DNA of 64,000 bases from contig BTRK01000006.1 of assembly GCA_036245805.1 (NCBI GenBank), positions 22,476,365 through 22,540,364 of the forward strand, written 5' to 3'. How positions within the stretch are numbered: the first letter of the stretch is position 1; every line of letters starts with the position of its first letter. The DNA is from Pristionchus mayeri. Taxonomy: Eukaryota; Nematoda; Chromadorea; Rhabditida; Neodiplogasteridae. Below are positions 1-12,400 of the stretch, in pieces. The position numbers were made by a program, and so were the translations under genes. Under the pieces are notes generated by a model, which made no database searches, had not been told where the DNA came from, and was given only the letters and a program-made list of their open reading frames with translations.

Positions 1-302
1 ACCGTACTCCAGAATGGATGAGAGGGATCATAGTTGAGGTGGCAATCAAACTGAAGTCTCTCCGAACGATTGTGAATGAGTTGAGGGACGAGAACGATGA
101 AGTGATCATCACAATGACTGTCCCAGCTTCAGCCATCGAGAACAACGTGAGTACCGTATCCTCCCCTCCCCTCCTCTACCGTATCTCTGCAGGGACTTCC
201 TCCTCCAAACCCAGGACATCATCGTAACCCTCCGAGGTGATTTCCTCCCATCATTCCTCTCTAATCTCTCTTCTCAGGAGCAACAACGACGTTCCGAAGT
301 GA
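1..302 (+). CDS. 3' terminal exons of an unrecognised gene (5' part outside the window)
   Basis: Three exons are supported by consistent phase: 13-146 (after an acceptor AG at 11-12), 193-236 and 278-302, ending in TGA at 300-302. Introns of 46 and 41 bp begin GTGAGT and GTGATT and end CTGCAG and TCTCAG. The visible C-terminus has a helical charged stretch (VNELRDENDEVIITM) followed by a Pro/Asn/His-rich tail (GLPPPNPGHHRNPP). I do not recognise the family. Reading straight through without splicing gives a different, low-complexity tail, so the spliced model is preferred because both introns restore one frame and end quickly at a stop. Function unknown. Confidence 0.5.
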
Positions 303-556
303 AGAAATATCAACGAGACGAAGTGCATCCGCTAATTAGTCCTTTCCTTTTTCGCATATTCGCCGGGCGCGGTTCCGGATTCATCAACTCGATGGTTCTG
401 GCTCCCAGTCGCCCCTTTCTCCCCTTACTATTTGCCCTGCATATCGCTGTCCCCTTTGGCTCAGCACATTCGTTGAATAAAACGACTTCGTCGAATTACT
501 TTGATGGTGCAAAGGGAATGGCAAGAAGGCATGAGATGAATTCTGATGGGGATGGA

Positions 557-1714
557 ATATCACGCCATTCACTTAAGAATTGATCTCAATGTCGGATTTG
601 ACAAAATTACCCAAACCGAGGTTTCTTCGGTTTTATATTCTACTAGTGTCCCTAAACAATAGCCCGACTTCTTATTGCCATACCCCCATTCTGAAGGTCC
701 TGGTACCGGGTCGTTGGTTCTGGTACCCACCTTTAACATTGATTTTCTCAGTTATCCTGCACTTTTGGTGAAAATTGCTTCCTGAGTGACCCCCAGTACT
801 TTTCAGAGCTCTATCTATGTGTACAAACTAGAACTCATGAAAATGGATTTTAACAGTGCTACATTCATGGCCAATTATCTCGAAAATCTATCGAAAGGCG
901 CAGCTGAAATTTTAGAGTGGTATAGTACTTGATGAGAGCTTTAAAATGAGGGGCTTGCGGTCTCTGAGAGAGGAGCACAAATACCTCTTTGGTAGCTTTG
1001 AAGTTTCGAGTCAATTTGAAGTCGTTTTATTAGTTGCAGGCCGCGCGTTTTTCTCAGGCGCGACATAGAATGAAGGAGTGATTTCATTTTTCAACTGTGT
1101 TTCACCGGAAAACTAAATACATTTCATTCGTTATTGATAGTAATATTTCATAAATTTCTGAAACATAGTTGAAAAATGAAATCATCCCTTCATTCTATGT
1201 CGCGCCTGAGAAAACGCGCGGTCTGCAACTAATAAAACGACTTCAAATTGACTCGAAACTTCAAAGCTACCAAAGAGGTATTTGTGCTCCTCTCTCAGAG
1301 ACCGCAAACCCCTCATTTTAAAGCTCTCATAAAGTACTATACGAACCTGAAATTTCAGCTGCGCCTTTCGATAGATTTTCGAGATAATTGGTCATGAATG
1401 TAGCACTGTTAAAAGCCATTTTCATGAGTTCTAGTTTGTACACATGGATAGAGCTCTGAAAAGTACTGGGGGTCACTCAGGGAGCAATTTTCACCAAAAG
1501 TGCAGGATAACTGAGAAAATCAATGTTAAAGGTGGGTACCAGAACCAACGACCCGGTACCATGACCTTCAGAATGATGGTACGGAAATGAAGTTCTCAGG
1601 ATCTTTCTGGTAGAGGTGGAGCTACTCATTCCTCAAAATAATTCAGATACCCGTGTTTGGTCAAATCCGAGAAATGGGGAATTTAGCTCGATTCTTACGT
1701 GAATGGCGTGATAT
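557..1714. mobile_element. Long foldback (palindromic) element, ATATCACGCC-end family
   Basis: The two halves are reverse complements of each other with few mismatches. The outer ends read ATATCACGCCATTCAC at 557 and its complement GTGAATGGCGTGATAT at 1714. Arms are about 540 bp and meet near 1105-1165, where a spacer of about 60 bp remains. No ORF with coding character lies in it. Relatives with the same ends are at 10688-11713, 14557-18304, 24880 and 63367. It is probably a non-autonomous DNA transposon. A target duplication cannot be separated from the AT-rich end. Confidence 0.85.
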
Positions 1715-2050
1715 GCGAGCTTCGAGAACGACTAAGAAAGAAGGGCATAGGAAAGTGAAAAGAGATTAGATTATTCATTTAGATTATTCATTCAGTGTCG
1801 GCCGCCAGGCAACTTTGATAGACGCGTAAATGAAAAAATTAAATGAAAAACTTGATTTTTGAGAATATTTTGGAACATCGTCCAAATCGTGACATAGTTC
1901 ACAATATAAGAAAATGGAGAGAGAAGATTTTTGTGTTTGTAGGGTGATGGGTCAAAGTGACGTTTCTAGTTGCTCTCTCTGTTCTATGTTCTCTTTCCTC
2001 CTTTGTACTCTGTCCATCTACTCTTGACCATCGATGAACGAGGGAAACAC

Positions 2051-2058
2051 TATAAAAG
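2051..2058 (+). promoter_or_regulatory. TATA-box-like element (TATAAAAG)
   Basis: A perfect TATAAAAG lies in a locally GC-richer context. A short ATG exon could follow at 2234-2251 (encoding MIIYVK, then GTATGT donor), but I could not find a convincing partner exon. It may be a promoter of an undetected gene or chance. Confidence 0.25.
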
Positions 2059-2414
2059 AGTGTTGACTGCCCATACGTGAGATCACTCCGATCGTTCCTT
2101 GACAGCCATCTGATATCGTCTCTTATCTATCGCTTCAAAAGGCACTTCTCACTCACACGTATCAGTTCCCTTCTTTCTCATTACCTAATCGTACATTTAG
2201 GTTTCGTTCGCTCGATTGCTCACGTCAGCAGAGATGATCATCTATGTCAAGGTATGTTCTCTGAAATCGATAAATTCATCAGATGATAATTAAAGAATGA
2301 GCGAGGAGTGGCGTATCCTCTCTTCTGCCATATGCACGATCGAGTGGAGGAGATTTGGAAGGTGAGCATGCAGGGAGATACTCAGAAAACGCATGTCCAC
2401 TCACGATCCCAGTG

Positions 2415-2415
<1 letters not shown>

Positions 2416-2469
<54 letters not shown>
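2416..2469. repeat. (TC)n microsatellite
   Basis: About 27 consecutive TC units. It produces artificial Ser-Leu and Arg-Glu reading frames on the two strands. No gene is implied. Confidence 0.95.
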
Positions 2470-2471
<2 letters not shown>

Positions 2472-5400
2472 AAAAGGGAGCAATGAGCAAGAGAGTCGAA
2501 AATAACCTTGTTTTCAAGGAAATTCGAGTGTGCACTTCGATCAGCGATCGATCGATAATGGGGAAGAGACTGGTGTCTGAAGGTGAGTGAGCATCCATCC
2601 TCTTCCCCCATTCACTTCCCCTCTGCAGAAGGGCGCGAATTGAACCCGAACGATCGACTCATCGATGTCGGAATTTCCCATTTTCACGTTATTCGATTGT
2701 TGAAAGATTAATCAAGCGAGTACTGAGTTCTTCTATATGAATAAACTAACAAATTTGCATAGTTTGTGATTTATATTGAAAAATATATGGTTATAACTAG
2801 GCGTAATTTGCTCTCTCTGATTGCAGGTGAGTTGTCACGTTCGATGACACGTTAGCCTTGTCGAATATAAATTTCCCTTTTTATGAGAAGAGAAATGCCC
2901 ACAAGACTTCTCTGCCTGTCTTATCTGACCACTCTTCTGAAACACTCAAAGAAAGAGCATCCTGCAGAGAAGTAGCAGCTGCTGCTTCTTCTTTGTGGGA
3001 TCCCAAATTCAATGGTGTTCACTCTTTGACATCATTGCAGAAGAGAAGTCTCCGAACCTATTTCACTTCCATTCTTTTGCGCTTTCCATTTGCATTCTGA
3101 TTGAGAGATGTTGGATAGATTAGTGGACTAAATTCATCAATATTGTCGTTCCGAAGGAGGACCAGCGTTTAGTAGTGAATACAGTATTCTCATCTAATTT
3201 GGTTGCTCTCCTCTATGAATAACACCAACGACGCGGCCTCGTTATCGACGCCTCCATCAAATAACGAGAAACCACTCTTCACATGACTTACCATTTCACG
3301 CTTATTAGTGAGTGAGATGATCAACAAACATATCCTATTCTAGAACACCCTGATATTTTGACCACTGAGCATTGGTGACTACAGTAATCATCTACAAATG
3401 TAATCTATTGTATTCGGTCCCATTATCTAAACTGGTTCATCCTTTCCTTAGCTTCCTTATCGAATGTCTTTCGAATTTCAAATATTTGTAATTTAAAAAA
3501 AAGTAATTGGAAAAAAAATTTAGTCGGAAACCTCTCGCAGTGAACATTCCCTTCCATGAATGAATGCCCTCACATCAGAAGTATTTTAAATGCAGACTAG
3601 ACCAGTGGAGCAAGAAACCCTTCTGCATTCGCACGTGTATCAATAGGAAGTCTAGACGAGGACGGGTGTAGATATGATGTCACCCGTAAATTTCATTCAA
3701 GGGCAAGTACCTCAGTAGGAGGCACCCAAGTTGGAAACCGCCCCCTTTTGCACTTGGTTGACTCCCTCACGCTAAAGTCACTTTACAATTTGAACCCTAT
3801 CCTGTATCCAATTTGTAAAGCGTCTTTAGCAAAGAGGCACCTTCGAATGAACTAAGGCTTTTTTTCAACGAGGACATCTGCTTCTGATGTCATACTTTCG
3901 TTGTCACCGAGTCCATCCATGCCCACTGATACTTCTTTCATAAAGCCAAATATTTCGATCTCAATGTCAAACTCCCCTGCTTTGCTCTTCGTCTAAATTT
4001 ATTTCTAGAAAGAGTCTCTTGGACAGACGTAGTTTCCATTCCTGAACTACAACTATTCAATTTCCTCACGCATCTCTTAGAAAGTCCAATATATTTCTAA
4101 CGTCTCCGTGAGCTATTTCTTTCGCTTTCCTGAAAGCTTTTGCACTTTCTTACACATTTGGGAGATTCCGTTATGACCTTTATGGTTAAGGATAAAGGTT
4201 AAGGAGATAAATTCAATTTGCAAACTCAATTTAAAACTATCGCAACTTTAGTCCCTCGTGGAATAGAGCCTAAAATGAGCCTTCTCTCCTTGTGTAGATT
4301 CCCCGTCCCAAGCATGAAATAGTGCCGTTTCCAACTTGAATGCCCCTTACGCTAAAGTCACTTATGATCCTGGAGGAACCAAATGATTGGAAAGAGCGTT
4401 GTTGTACAGTCAGGAGTTTATGTACTCCTGATCTGCCGACCAGTGAGTATTCAGTAAGTGACGAGAGGAAGTGCAATGGCAGAGGATCGAAGCATGTTAT
4501 CATGCCCTCTTCAGCTCCCCTTTCACTATATGCATCACTTCACTTGTTCATTCTGAGAAAAGTACGTTTTGACGCCTTTGAATTGAACGGTGACCTCTTG
4601 AATGGAGAGAGGAGAGAGTGGACGGCTTGGAGAGTCTCGTGCCATGCATCTACTCTACAACAATGATAAGCATATAAGTTGCTGAATGGAGCTATATGTA
4701 GGAACAGTAATATGAGTAATGGCAGTAATGAGAAGACTGTGAATGTTGCACATATCAGGAAGAGATTCTCCATTGATCCATTCACTGCACTCACTTCTAC
4801 TCTGGCGTCCATTCAGATGTAACTTCCATGTCGAAGTGTCAGAGGGCGCAGGCAATTAACAGTCTCCTCTCACTGAGCACTAGACATTGATGTTACGTCA
4901 GCTACCGTATCTACTCTTCACCTTTTAGTCATAATATCACCGTAGATTAACGAGAAGCCTTTCTTACATCCAGCCAACGATCACCTATGATTGGATTATC
5001 GTATGATGAGCATGCAGGGTTGATTCTTGAACGTTGGTAACTACAGTACTTCCACGTCACAGAGAAATGAGAACAACCTTCCAATCCTTCAAGGTTCCCC
5101 ACAATTCTGCTCTCATTAATCGTGGAAATACATAGTTAAGGTAGTTAAGGCATTCCAACATCTGACTCGTACAAACAATATCTTCAGAACTTCTTCTGAT
5201 GCACAGTACAGAGGATGGAGGAGATCCGCACGGGAGTGGTCAACTGCCGAATCGCCTCATCTTCGGCCAAGAACTCCTCCGTCCTCTCGTTTCTGAATAT
5301 ATAAATGTGAAACCCCTTCGATGAATTAACAGATTATTCACAGGCTGTTCTCTAGAGACTCGACTCTTGCTGTTGGGTTTTTTTCGAAGTTGTGAGTTCC

Positions 5401-6820
5401 TACGTTTTATTTGGGAAGTGTGCGATTATCATATATTCCTCTCTGGCTATCCCTCTATTGGAAATGGACTTATTCTCCGAATAGGTGGCTGCCACTCGTC
5501 AGAGATACAAAATGGATTTGAGCGTCGGAGCAAAAAAGGAGCCTTATAAAAAAAATGTCTTTGGGCGAACTTTCTGTACAATGTGTGCAGCAAATGACTG
5601 GAAGATACACAGAGAATTATTCCTGTTTCGCACCAAATATGGAGTACAAGATACGTTTACGCATGAGATGTTATTATCACCATGCTATTATTAGCTTAAT
5701 ACTATCACACCTAAAAGGTCTCCTCAGTGGTAAAACGTCAGCGTAAAAGAGCGACTAATACAGAAATAGCGAATCGAGGGGCTGATTGTTTGGACGATTT
5801 ACAGCCTGGAAAGTGCATGATCTCTTCTTCGAATAAGTTCTCTCGATGCAGATGAGATGGTGCCTGACAGTAAACCCATGAGTAGGGGCCACAACGACGA
5901 TTGCCGAACTATCGCAATTATCGGCAAACATTGCGCAAAATGTTCGTGAGGAACCGCATAATATGATACTTGTGATAATCTATGTTACAGGTAGGCGATT
6001 ACACTAAAAATAAATGCTTTCTTCTTCGTGAGTGGTAAGAGCAAATTCTCCTACCGCCCAGTTAGCAATTACGATGAGTTTGCGTATCTGAGATAGAATG
6101 AAATTCTGAGAGTGGAACTTCCAATCAAAACCTCTCCAGAAGTTTCTCATCTCAGTCCTTACGATCATCAGATAAAAGCGGTAAATCCTCTCGGGTTCTC
6201 GAGGTCACATCGATTGTAAACTGCACCTCTCTGATCTCTGAAACCTCTCTGAAGCAAGGAAACTCGATATTGAGTAGTGCATTGGATGATCTCATTGCTT
6301 CTCTCCTGGTGTCTGCCTCACTCTTCCTCTTCCTCCGACCATTCCAACGAATTCTAATTTACAGCTGGACGATGGAATGTGCAAGGAATGGAGTGCACCC
6401 ACGCGTCTTTGCTTCCTCTCGATAGAGGGAACACGCGGCAGATCACACATTTTTTGTTCCAATCTCACTCTCCTTTTCATAGTTTCGGAATATGTCGCAA
6501 AAGCTCCCAACTCGTACTACTCGTACAACTAGTAATACGATTTGTTCGGTCGCCTTCCTCAGAGTCGCTGCATCTGCGAAACTGCTCGTCATTTTCTACA
6601 AATTTGTCACTCTCCTCCGTTAGTTTCGTACAATGGCCAGCTATAGCTGGGATTGACGAGATGATGGCGAAACCCTTGCCTGACTCTGGATGAGGCATCA
6701 ACTAACATCAAGTCTGTACTTTCAACGAAAGATACTCATGTACTAATGAATCGAATCTCGACTAGTTATCGTTCTCAGACCCTCTCTCTCTCCTTCTCAT
6801 CGTCATCTTCCTCTTCTACC
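2470..6820. other. Intergenic or unresolved stretch
   Basis: No multi-exon model could be assembled here. Two weak hints remain. One is an ATG frame at 5214-5304 of 30 codons with GC-rich third positions, starting just after a CAG. The other is an open frame following an acceptor-like AATAG near 5483, which reads to about 5694. A short repeated motif (GCTAAAGTCACTT) occurs near 3770 and again near 4350. The stretch may hold regulatory sequence or a poorly preserved gene. Confidence 0.4.
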
Positions 6821-6828
6821 TTCACAAA

Positions 6829-6865
6829 GGGGCGGAGTCAGCTGGATGGTATAGGGGGCGTGGTC
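6829..6865 (+). promoter_or_regulatory. Pair of GC-box/KLF-like sites upstream of the secreted-protein gene
   Basis: GGGGCGGAGTC at 6829-6839 and GGGGGCGTGGTC at 6854-6865 are same-strand G-rich sites about 120-150 bp before the start codon at 6982. These resemble Sp1/KLF recognition sequences (established consensus). Their role here is inferred from position only. Confidence 0.35.
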
Positions 6866-6981
6866 TTGCCCATCCCCACTCGGTTCTCATTCGGTCTTCA
6901 CTCCGCTGCTATGATTTGACGTTCTCTTGCTGTCCCTCCTTTCCCTCCCTCTACAGTCTCCTTGCAGATTCCCTCTCAAGC

Positions 6982-7541
6982 ATGGCCCCTCCTCACCTCT
7001 CCCTCTTCCTCTCCTTCGCTCTTCTCTCTGCTGCTGCTGCCCTCTCCTGCTACGAGGACGATGCCATGGTCAGTCAGGGAGGGGAGGGGGGGGGGGGAGG
7101 ATGGTATCTACTGCAGGGTGTCACCCACCTTCGTTCGAATCCCCAGTGGAAGTACTGCAGTCTCATTCCCTATGGGGGTGAGAATGGAAGGGGAAGACTC
7201 ATGGGAGTCTCCGCCGCACAAGAAGATCTCTCTGGTCTCAATGCCATCTTCGGCCAGAATTCCGACTTGTACGCAGTGAAGGTGATGTGCCTCCAGGAGG
7301 TGAGTGTGCCTTCGCTTCCGCCTTTTCCCATTCCTCGCCCCTCCTCTCAACATCATTTGCAGTCCCACAACGTGGGAGCCCTCAGCAGCATCTTCAAGGA
7401 GCCCGAGGTGCAGTTCCGCTGCTTCTGCGCGCACGACAAGTGAGTATATCCCCCCTCCCCCCCCTTCCCCCCTGAGTGATGCCTTGCAGGTGCAACAAGG
7501 AGGACTCCTTCAGTGGATTCCTCTCCTACAACCGTCTCTGA
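6982..7541 (+). CDS. Small secreted cysteine-rich protein (ET-module/Ly6-like)
   Basis: Four exons in phase: 6982-7068, 7117-7299, 7363-7439 and 7490-7541 (TGA 7539-7541), giving about 132 aa. The first about 20 residues are a signal peptide (hydrophobic Leu/Ala run ending AAALSC). The mature part shows a cysteine pattern C-Y, W-K-Y-C, V-M-C and a C-terminal C-F-C-A-H-D-K-C-N. The final CxCxxDxCN motif is typical of nematode ET-module and other Ly6/three-finger-like secreted proteins. Start chosen at 6982 because it begins the signal peptide and follows a TTGCAG that could be a trans-splice acceptor. Intron 1 (48 bp) contains a G-run and is a multiple of three, so its retention would not shift the frame. 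It probably acts extracellularly; partner unknown. Confidence 0.72.
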
Positions 7542-9493
7542 AGGGCACGACCATCTCCTCCCCTCACTCTCTTCCATTCAACGACCCATTACTATTGTCC
7601 GTAGAACTACAACAGCACCAGTCTATGTTAAAGCATGATAAAGCATTGTAACAGATCCGAAGGATATTACTCATTGCAATGAAGAGACTGAACATATTAA
7701 TTGAGAGGGGTGGTCTTCAAATTGCATCTACAAATATTTATCATTTTCAATGAGTTATTGGGTTGTAGAATTACGAGTTATATTTTAGAAGTTCTCATAG
7801 AAGTTGATTGATGGCGAGGGGGGAGAGTTGAAGAAGGAAGAGAGGAGGAGTAATGGAGTGACTTACTCCAATTCATCTCGATGTTGTCTGCTGTCATTCC
7901 TCCGTCCATTCACTGCAGGGACCATCAATGGTCGGAACAAAGGAGGATTAATTACCGTAGAGTTGAAACAACACTCAATCTAATTACAGATTCCAAACCG
8001 TTCCATCACCAGGAGAGGGAAGGAAGCACTTAGAACTCGCATTTGAAACCATTCTTTACGTTCGGATTCTCACATCTTACTGCTTTTACATTTATGTACT
8101 TCCAAAATAATTCAATATTTTCCGTCCTGTAGACCCCATAGTACGGGTTTGGGATCTGCAATGATCCATTACAAAAGAAAGTTCTAGATCCCTCTATTAC
8201 TGAAGGGAGCAACAGACAAATGCACCAGGTTCTGTTCTTTCAGAAATCACCCTCTTGCGAATTACTGTGCATTCGGAGAGTTTTCCTTGCAAAAATTGAT
8301 TCTCGACGACGTCAGTGGAAATTATCCTCGTAAGGGAGTAACGGCATAATTTGTTGCCCGCATAGAGAAGCGTACCATCAGAAAAAAACTACATTTTTTG
8401 GGCTCTCTATTAGAGGGGAAAATTACTTGAGCATTTTCTTCTTCAGAGAAGAATTTACCCGATTCAATGCATGATAAAAGGTCTCCAATAAATCTCTGTT
8501 TTCGCATGCTCTCTCGTTCTCTACTATCGAATAGCCCACGAATATATTCCAAAATTTTCTTTATCCATCAATGTGAAAAAATACCAGAGTAGTTCATTAT
8601 CGATCTGCATTGTAATTCACGAAGTCTTCCCTTCAGATTGGTTAACGATATGGGAGGCCTCCCTTCTCTTCGTTCCATTCCATCATAGATAATTATATGA
8701 AAGTTGTACGTAGGTCTGAAATGTACACTACTCTCTCTCTCTCTCTTTCTCTCTCAAATTTCAACTCTTTCGACCTTATTTGAAAATGATGGAAGTTAAT
8801 GAAGGGAAGAGAAGGGGAATCTAATGAGAAAGTTGCGTTGAATTGGCTGAAACGTGCGTAGAAGAGGCCGAAGTCCAGTCCAGGTTAGGAAGTCAATATC
8901 GGAGGGGTTCAGAAAATGAAATCGTTGTATGTTACAGTATGTATCATCTGCAGAAGTATCTAGATACAATAGAAAGGAGCATCACTACGGAATAAAATCT
9001 CATCGACGCTTATCATGAACTTGATTGACCCATAGCATGCATCACGAGGGAATAATCCATGGTGCCCAATGTCCACTACACCTTTCTCTTTGTTTTATTC
9101 GTTGTCTTCTTGTTCACAGGACTTTCACACAGTTCGGGGGAATTTAGGAAATCACAGTGCATATTGTGAGCAAAATATCACCCAGTAAGCACTGATTTAC
9201 AAATTTAAATTACTGTAGCATGGGAGCTATCAAATACGAGCCACAGATAATTGTTAATTGAATTGACTGGTAAACTCATAAAGGATTTATCTAATATCTG
9301 ACCCAACACGACGGTAGCGGACTTTTTTTGGAAGGATTACGGTTGTTTATATTTTCGAAGTTGTTTTGTTTTGCACCTCTGTATTGTTATTTTTGATATT
9401 TTCAATATGTTTTATGTACCACTAAATTCTTCGTATGTGATTTTATAGAACCGTAATCACTACAACTTTTGAGACTTGAAAATTTGTTCTGAA
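7542..9493. other. Intergenic region without visible gene
   Basis: AT-rich sequence with a short CT-repeat near 8729-8754. No spliced reading frame, RNA gene or long inverted repeat was recognised. Confidence 0.5.
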
Positions 9494-12400
9494 ATGCGTC
9501 GAATACGAACTTGCGAGGAGAATCAACCATCATGCGCATTCGAAATCGAGGACATGGCGATAATTCAAGTTAGTTCATTGGCTTTAATCTTCTTTAGCTC
9601 TATTGTTCAATAATTCCCCCTAGGATCTAGTTATATGTCTATGCTGGCCATGTCTTGCTGAGGAATCGGAGGCATTCGAAGTACACGTCTTTGACATACT
9701 CACTGAAGCATGGAGAGAAGACGTTAAATTTGTAAGCCTCTTACACGAGATTAAGTCATTCATTGGAACTTTCAATAAGTAGCCATTGTTAAAAAAACGC
9801 GCATTAATTCCTTTCCAATACGATTTCCAAATGTTTGCAGGACCGAGGAGATTCGGTGCCGTTCCAGCCCCTCTTCTCTCTCCGCCGTCACAGATTGCAC
9901 GTGATGAATGATTCGATGATGGCCTTCGTCCTCTCTTCCGAAGAGATCTCCATCCAGGTATAAATGTCCAGAAACATTGTTAAGATGCGAAACTAGTGTG
10001 GAAACGCTTTTCGTGCGATATGTGTTGCTGAAATATCTCAAATTTACCCGTTTAAGACAGTTTTCTTAAAATAACTTCAAAACGAAGAATTATAGCGATT
10101 GGAATCACTTAGAGGAAGTTGTAGAACTTTTTGAGAGCTATCGATTGCTTTTTTTGATTGCTCGATTGAACCACGTAGAACCGAAATACGACCAAAAGAC
10201 GAAATCTTTCAAAAAATAACCAAGTCCAGAAACGTCTGTAATCCCCCATAGTAAATCAACAGTGAGGGGACAGAAATATGAAAAATGGTCAACATAGAAT
10301 CCCCTAATTTTGAATGGAGATTCCATATCAAGAATAAAAACGATTGAGTTTTAGGTATACGAAGCCAGAAAATCGATATTCTCGTCACTAAATTCTGTTT
10401 TTCGCAATTTTCGCTATGAAGACGTGATTATGCCGCTGAGAAAGTTGTAGGTCTCTCGATTTCGAGCAAAATGAGAAAAAAAGTTCGCTGTACGATAAAA
10501 ATTGAATGAGAAACGTCAATTTCTAGTGGTAGATCACAAAAATCGATAATGTGCAAATTTGAGCAAACCAGGTGGACAGGCCTTATTCTAACCTCCAATG
10601 ATGTCCATAAACCAAGTTTAGTAAAAATCGATGACATAAAATATTTCTAGTGTCCAGCGTTCCTACGTTTTTACAGGAGACCCGTGTTATATCACGCCTC
10701 ACATGAGAGAATCGAGCTGAGCTTGGGAATGGTGAAATGAGATCTAACCGGTTTTGACAATCCTGAGGCATGCCTGAGTGACTCCCGAAGTGTTATTGTG
10801 CACACTTCATTTTGGAGCTCCCTACGTAGGGTCGGATCTCGGCATCTCCTACTTTGAGGGCTGTTTTCTTCGATACGGTTAAAGATAGAGCAAAATTTAC
10901 CTCTGAGTGACCCCAACTCATTTTTCGAGCACTATCGATCTATGTGAACCATTTTCTCTAAAACTGATTTTCAACGGTAGTACACTTCAGGTCCATTTTC
11001 TCAAAAATGTAGGTAAAGATGCAGCTCAAATGTTCACAGTAGATGCAGCTCAGCTAGAGCTTTCCAATGAGTGGTTTGCGAAGAATATACGAGGTTTCCC
11101 GTGAGAGTTTCGCCGTTTTTACTTCGTCAGGATTGTTTGAACTGTTTTTTCAACGGTGATTTAAATTGAACTTCGATCATTTTCAGCCGCGCAGCTCGAA
11201 AAGTGCGGTGTGAAATGAAATCGTCTTTTGAAAAATTAGTTCAAACGATCCTGACGAAGTAAAAAGAGCGAAACTCTCACGGGAAACCTCGCATATTCTT
11301 CGCAAACCACTCATTGGAAAGCTCTCGCTGAGCTGCATCTACTGTGAAAATTTGAGCTGCATCTTTATCTACATTTTTGAGAAAATGGACCTGAAGTGTA
11401 CCACCGTTGAAAATCAGTTTTAGAGAAAATGGTTTACATAGATCGATAGTACTCGAAAAATGAGTTGGGGTCACTCACAGGTAAATTTTGCTCTATCTTT
11501 AACCGTATCGAAAAAAACAGCCCTCAAAGTAGGAGATGCCGAGATCCGACCCTACGTAGGGAGCTCCAAAATAAAGTGTGCACAAAAACATTTCGGTGGT
11601 CACTCAGGCATGCCTCAGGTTGGCCAAAACCGATTAAAACTCATTTTACGATTTACGTTCCATTCCCAAGAATCGCGATTCTAGCTCGATTCTCTCGTGA
11701 ATGGCGTGATATATGCGTTCGTATAATTTTAGATATGCGAAAACCGGCAATTCCGATTGGCATACATCGTCGATATTTCGTGAGTTCTATTTTTTCAAAT
11801 AAATTATGTTCTCTTGTTTAAAAAATGCTCCACATGCTCCCTTGTTCAGCTAACATTATCTCTTTATTTGAATCTTATTCGGATATAGTAACGAGAGTCA
11901 TACAACTGGAGTGATGCTTGCAGAGAGATGTGGATTGACTTCGATTCGTGCATGCACGTCGACGGGATATTCTTCAGCCACAATGTCAGTTTCTTCGATG
12001 TCTCCTCGTGAAAAAAAATTCTTGAACCGTGGATTGTGAATGAGTGAATTGCAGCTGGATCGTATCTACTTCTACGGCGACTTCCACAATCAGGGATGTG
12101 TGAGGGAAGCGATTGTGGCAGACCAGAGCAGTCAAGGTAGACATCTTGATGGAGGAGTGGGACCACCAAATATATTAGCCTTACTCCCAGTGCAAGTTGC
12201 AGACGATTTCCACTGATTGCGTAGCATGTTAGTGAAACACACATTTACCCAGAGTAAGCCGCAGTGTGAATGTTGATCCTTCTCAAAGCTAAGAAAATAT
12301 ACGGTAACACACGAGTTAGTTGTGTTGTAGTTGGTTACGTTCGTCCTCTGGCGAGTCTGGAGACCCTCCAGGTATGGAGACGATCAGACGACTCCAACCA

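Noticed and set aside
299..583. 95-codon open frame after the first gene
   Set aside because: It starts inside the last exon in another frame and runs into the foldback element at 557; composition is not coding-like.
2279..2611. Open frames with Arg-Glu or Ser-Leu runs
   Set aside because: Produced by the (TC)n microsatellite.
4540..4812. Minus-strand frame with a hydrophobic segment
   Set aside because: No splice partners, promoter or repeat of the pattern; probably chance.
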